NCBI GenBank assembly: GCA_007844125.1
Contig: CM017556.1
Coordinates: 78,430,544 to 78,494,543, forward strand
Direction: 5' to 3'
DNA length: 64,000 bases
Source: Sinonovacula constricta
Taxonomy: Eukaryota > Mollusca > Bivalvia > Cardiida > Solecurtidae
This document shows positions 60,147 to 64,000 of the stretch, one piece after another. A model generated the notes under the pieces. The model made no database searches, was not told where the DNA came from, and saw nothing but the letters and a program-made list of their open reading frames with translations. Each line of letters opens with the position of its first letter. Position 1 is the stretch's first letter. Made by a program: the position numbers and the translations under genes.

Positions 60147-62559
60147 ATATGCAAATTGGACTTTTACAAACGTGTTGATAATGTTGGCCAATACGGTCGT
60201 AAGATACACCCACCGTTTATTCTTGAAGACGCTAATACGAAGTCATGATATGGCATTAAAACAGTGCCGTGCTTACGAGTTGATAAACACTGAACTTATT
60301 TATTGATTATACATTTTTTAGCTTTGTTTTTTGAAAACATAAATGATTGTTTTTTTCAATGTTTCCGGAGAGAAAATATTCGTAGAATTCTTGGTACTTA
60401 CGCTCGTATATAACAAATATATTACTAATCATTGTAATACACATGGAGAGACAGTATAAGACATTTTATGAACGTTCAAGAATTACAGATGTGCTTCAGT
60501 ATAAAAATAAATATTAAATGAAATAGTTCAAATAATTTAAAAGATTAACGACCTTGTTTGAATAAAATGACATGTTATATATATCGTATTACATTAATTC
60601 AAGAAATATATATTTAGTTGTAAGACACAAAACTAAGGAGTAGCAGTATATATATATTGATAATTGTGACAGTGTCTTGATAAATAATAATATATTCCAT
60701 ACTTTACATTGTTAAATTATTTTTAAAAGTTATTTAAGGTATTTAAGCCAGATAACAAAATTTGTTATTGTGTAACTTTTTCTGGTAATGTTAAATTATA
60801 TATTGATTTTTCTTATTAATTTTTCTTATCTGTCTGTACTTATTGTAATGTTTATGTACGGTGCGGACTCGGCGGAGGGGTAGGCCTTTGTCTCACATGC
60901 ACAAATGTAGGAGGTAAATATTTGTCTAAAGTTGTTCTATAGTTTAATAAATGAATGGCCGTTTAATGTAGTTTTGTAATTTAATGCATTCATCTCTATC
61001 AACACATGCATATAACCTAGATAAATGTGATATTGATTACATTACATTAATATACTTCAAATTAAGAACAGATAACAAAATAACAGAGGTGTTTAAAGGG
61101 TTCTTTGTTATACAACTACGACAATATCAAGGCCATATGAGTACAACAATATATAGTATCAATTTAAAAAGCACTAGACAGATAAGTATAACAATAAAAT
61201 GCGAAGAAGATCAAACAATAAGACAAGGGTCAGGAGACATTTTACATAGCAACACAAACAGGTACTGCCTCGGAGCGATCAGTCGGTAAAAACAATCAAA
61301 GCGCTGAAAGCGTTGGAAGACTGATGCGCCGGTTGAAAGCGTAGTTCCAAGGGCGTAATCAAGATGTCTTGAGACATGTGCGAAATGCACATTAAGGGAT
61401 TGGAAAGATTGCTGTTAAATGGTGTTACATTGGCTGTCTTAGGGGAGCAATGAATAACAATTAGTAGTTTTCATATAAGAATTTAATGTAACAAAACTTT
61501 GAAAAACATTTGAAGATGAACAAATAAGAGGTGGAGAAGAACAAAAGAATCAATCTTTTCCTGCACAGATATCATTACTCGAAACATATGAAACTATGTG
61601 TATGTTCTTTTCGTTTGTAAGTGACAGTCACTATCAACAACATTAGCAAATAATTCAGTATATTTCAGGGATTTCAACAGATCCAGATATTTGCATTTTG
61701 ATGCAAGAAAAATTGAGTTTTTTTCTAGTTTTGACCTCACCTAAATCTTAGGTTGGGGGTCATTTTGATGCAGAAGCGCAGGATAAGAGGTCAAATTTTG
61801 CAAAAATAACCATAAATGTAGTATGTATAGCATTTAAAAAATAAAGTAAATACTAATTGGACCCTTGTTAATATATGGAAATGAAGTTAAAGCAATTTTA
61901 CAATAGATGGTTATCGATTTTTCACCAGGATGCGCGCGCACCTGTTTGTCCGCCATCTTTGTGGTAAGGTGAATCAACATATCAGTAACGTGAAAGCGCA
62001 CTTTTTTTATAATTAACCATTACAGGCAACGAAGACAATGATTAAGCCTTGTAGTGTTGTGAACTGTCACAAAATATATAATCCGGATCAGATTTCTTTT
62101 TTTCTCATTACCAGCCGTCAGTACAAACCAAGGGGAAAGGACGAGAGAACTTTCGGACGTCATGCTTTCGCGCTTGAACAGAGCATTCATTGTAGCTAAG
62201 CGTTTTAAGTGTTTTGGATTGCTTTAAAAGTCGAAAGAAAATATTTCTGGGGAAGTATGTTATAATGTTAATTGCTATGTTGTTGTTTATTTTATTGTTA
62301 TTATTAAGATACAGACAATTAACAAACAATTAAGGAATATATTGCTTATTTACTAGTCCTAAATAAACTAAAAAGCTACCAACAGTATCGATAATTTCCA
62401 TCAAGGTCAATTTAAGACAAAATGTTGTCAGCATGTGCCTCTCATGATGCTATATGCACAAAATGTACCCCCAGATATTTGAATTTGACCCTTGAAAAAT
62501 TTGACTGAGGAATCAATGACCATTGACGTTTAGCGTCTATAGAACGCCGTGTATGTGGT
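60147..62559. other. Gene-poor stretch
   Basis: Near 61263-61290 the sequence TACTGCCTCGGAGCGATCAG weakly resembles the GGAACGGTCAGTCGG block of the 649-bp satellite. Nothing else is supported. Confidence 0.45.
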
Positions 62560-62800
62560 TGTAATGTGGTATCCGACAGTTTGCTAATATTGTACCCATG
62601 TAACAACACATGTTACTTCTATTCTGGGAAATTTATACATAATGCTCGAATAAACTTTAGTTAAAGTGAAGACTGTTATTACACTAACTTTATAGTTCGA
62701 CAGTGTGAATCTTAAAAATATCGCATTAAATGTCCATTATTTTTAAATAGGCACGATGATGATTTCAGGTTATCTCAGATAGGAAAAACCTATTTGTAAT
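62560..62800 (-). repeat. Reverse-oriented relative of the 9.2-10.0 kb inverted-repeat element
   Basis: GTGGTATCCGACAGTTTG near 62566 and TATCTCAGATAGGAA near 62774 match, in inverse order, landmarks at 9552-9567 and 9640-9670, with a TGGACATTT-type block between them. Diverged and without the second terminal repeat. Confidence 0.45.
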
Positions 62801-64000
62801 GACAGGCAATGTGTTATGCTTTACTTTTTACATGGCTGTAAGAACAAGGTTGGGCGGTAAATTCAACCCCTGGTATTTACTGGTATTTACCTGCTAGAAA
62901 ATGCTCCACAAAGTGACAAATACAACTATGTTTTTTTTGCCTTAAAATACTGCAGAAATCTTAATTTAGTTAACTTGAAATAATGTATAATCATATTGAT
63001 AATTAAATTACTCAGATATTTTAATTAAACTTCTTTTTTAACCTATAATACACGTGAGAAAGTAATGCTAATCCACCTGCACCTGGCCTTTGACACTCAG
63101 GAAGCAAAGCCATATGGTCTAGACTATTAAAACAACGAGTTTCAGACAAGGGGCTGTAAATAGCCAGGGGCAACATGGGAAAAAGTAAAATGTCATACAT
63201 AACATAGACAGTTTGTATTGGTACAAGTAAATGGTTGTGTATTGAGTATGGCATGAGCTAGAGTGTCAACTGTATGGCTTCATCCCTGAGTAACGTTTTA
63301 AATTTCTCTTGTCATCACCACTTCTATAACTTCACTCCACTCCATTACCAAGCTACTTTTCACCATAAAGCCAAAGGATCCAGTCCGGAATATAAAACAG
63401 CATTTTGCGGGATCTTTACAAGCAAAAACCATTTATTTGAATGCATGAGAGAAAATTGTTTCGTCCAAACTGCCAGATACCAGCTCTAATAAAGTGTAAG
63501 AAACAAACTGTTTTCAGAACGAGCCTGAACTAGCTGTTACAGCTAAGTTTTTAAAATGGTTTTGCTTTCACATTGACATTTGTCAATAAATAATAGCACA
63601 TAGTGTTTTTATTTTTTTATTATTGTCCTACCTTTTAGCAAATTTAACAAAATTACATTATATTAAAATAATAATTTCACAGAATATTGAATTCAAGTTC
63701 CAGTACTTCTTTTAGAACCACACCGTTTCTGAATTAAAAACAACACATTTAACGGTAACAAGTATTAAATGACAGTAAATTCATCGATCAATAAACAGGA
63801 AAAGCGAAAGCAGTTAAGAAACAAACAGACTGCTAAGGAAATTGGAGCATGTAATGGTATTCGATCGCATTTAATAAATATGACAACCATAACATGGGTT
63901 TTAAGGAACTTAAAGCAATGAAAACATAGTATAACATGATGTAAAGAATTGAAAACAGTACACATAATGAATGACCCTGTTTTAAAACCAAAGTTTAGCA
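62801..64000. other. Stretch without recognised gene
   Basis: A frame of 71 codons at 63274-63489 has an ATG but no recognisable similarity. No repeat is seen. Confidence 0.45.

Overview
The window is AT-rich, intron- and repeat-rich animal nuclear DNA. It holds a metazoan neuroligin-type pseudoesterase split by a 5.6 kb intron, tRNA-derived SINEs with a mollusc-like tail, two decayed non-LTR retrotransposons and many minisatellites. A bivalve or another mollusc is the most likely source, but no diagnostic gene fixes the species. There are no operons, CRISPR arrays or prokaryotic signals.

Layout. 1-3.4 kb: no gene seen. 3.47-6.64 kb: about 55 tandem copies of a 57-bp unit whose minus strand is the 3' three-quarters of a tRNA-Trp gene. 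6.8-7.1 kb: a tRNA-derived SINE. 8.0-8.8 kb: a 50-bp minisatellite. 9.2-10.0 kb: a candidate terminal-inverted-repeat element. 10.26-17.8 kb: the one convincing protein-coding gene, a minus-strand, membrane-anchored, catalytically dead carboxylesterase-like protein. A possible small plus-strand gene and a (TA)57 tract lie in its intron. 18-23.4 kb: mostly featureless, with two hammerhead-like remnants. 23.4-30.8 kb: retroelement cluster with two LINE remnants between two 450-bp direct repeats, and a SINE fragment inside the first LINE. 33.6-34.4 kb: (GA)n, (CA)n and one arm of a dispersed repeat. 35.8-37.2 kb: two adjacent arrays, a 34-bp repeat and a 31-bp repeat carrying a tRNA A-box-like motif. 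39.9-40.6 kb: a MITE candidate and a satellite-related fragment. 41.1-41.5 kb: a 24-27-bp array. 47.1 kb: a promoter-like cluster. 48.9-50.9 kb: 3.1 copies of a 649-bp satellite with diverged relatives elsewhere in the window. 56-60.2 kb: short tandem duplications, the second copy of the dispersed repeat and a 5'-truncated SINE with a 10-bp target-site duplication. 60.2-64 kb: little beyond dispersed-repeat fragments.

The gene and the repeats show no shared pathway. The most unusual feature is that two separate arrays have each amplified a different part of a tRNA-type gene: one keeps the B box (3.5-6.6 kb, minus strand), the other an A-box motif (36.5-37.1 kb, plus strand). Long open frames across several arrays are by-products of unit length and are not treated as genes. 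All comparisons were made by eye, with no database search.
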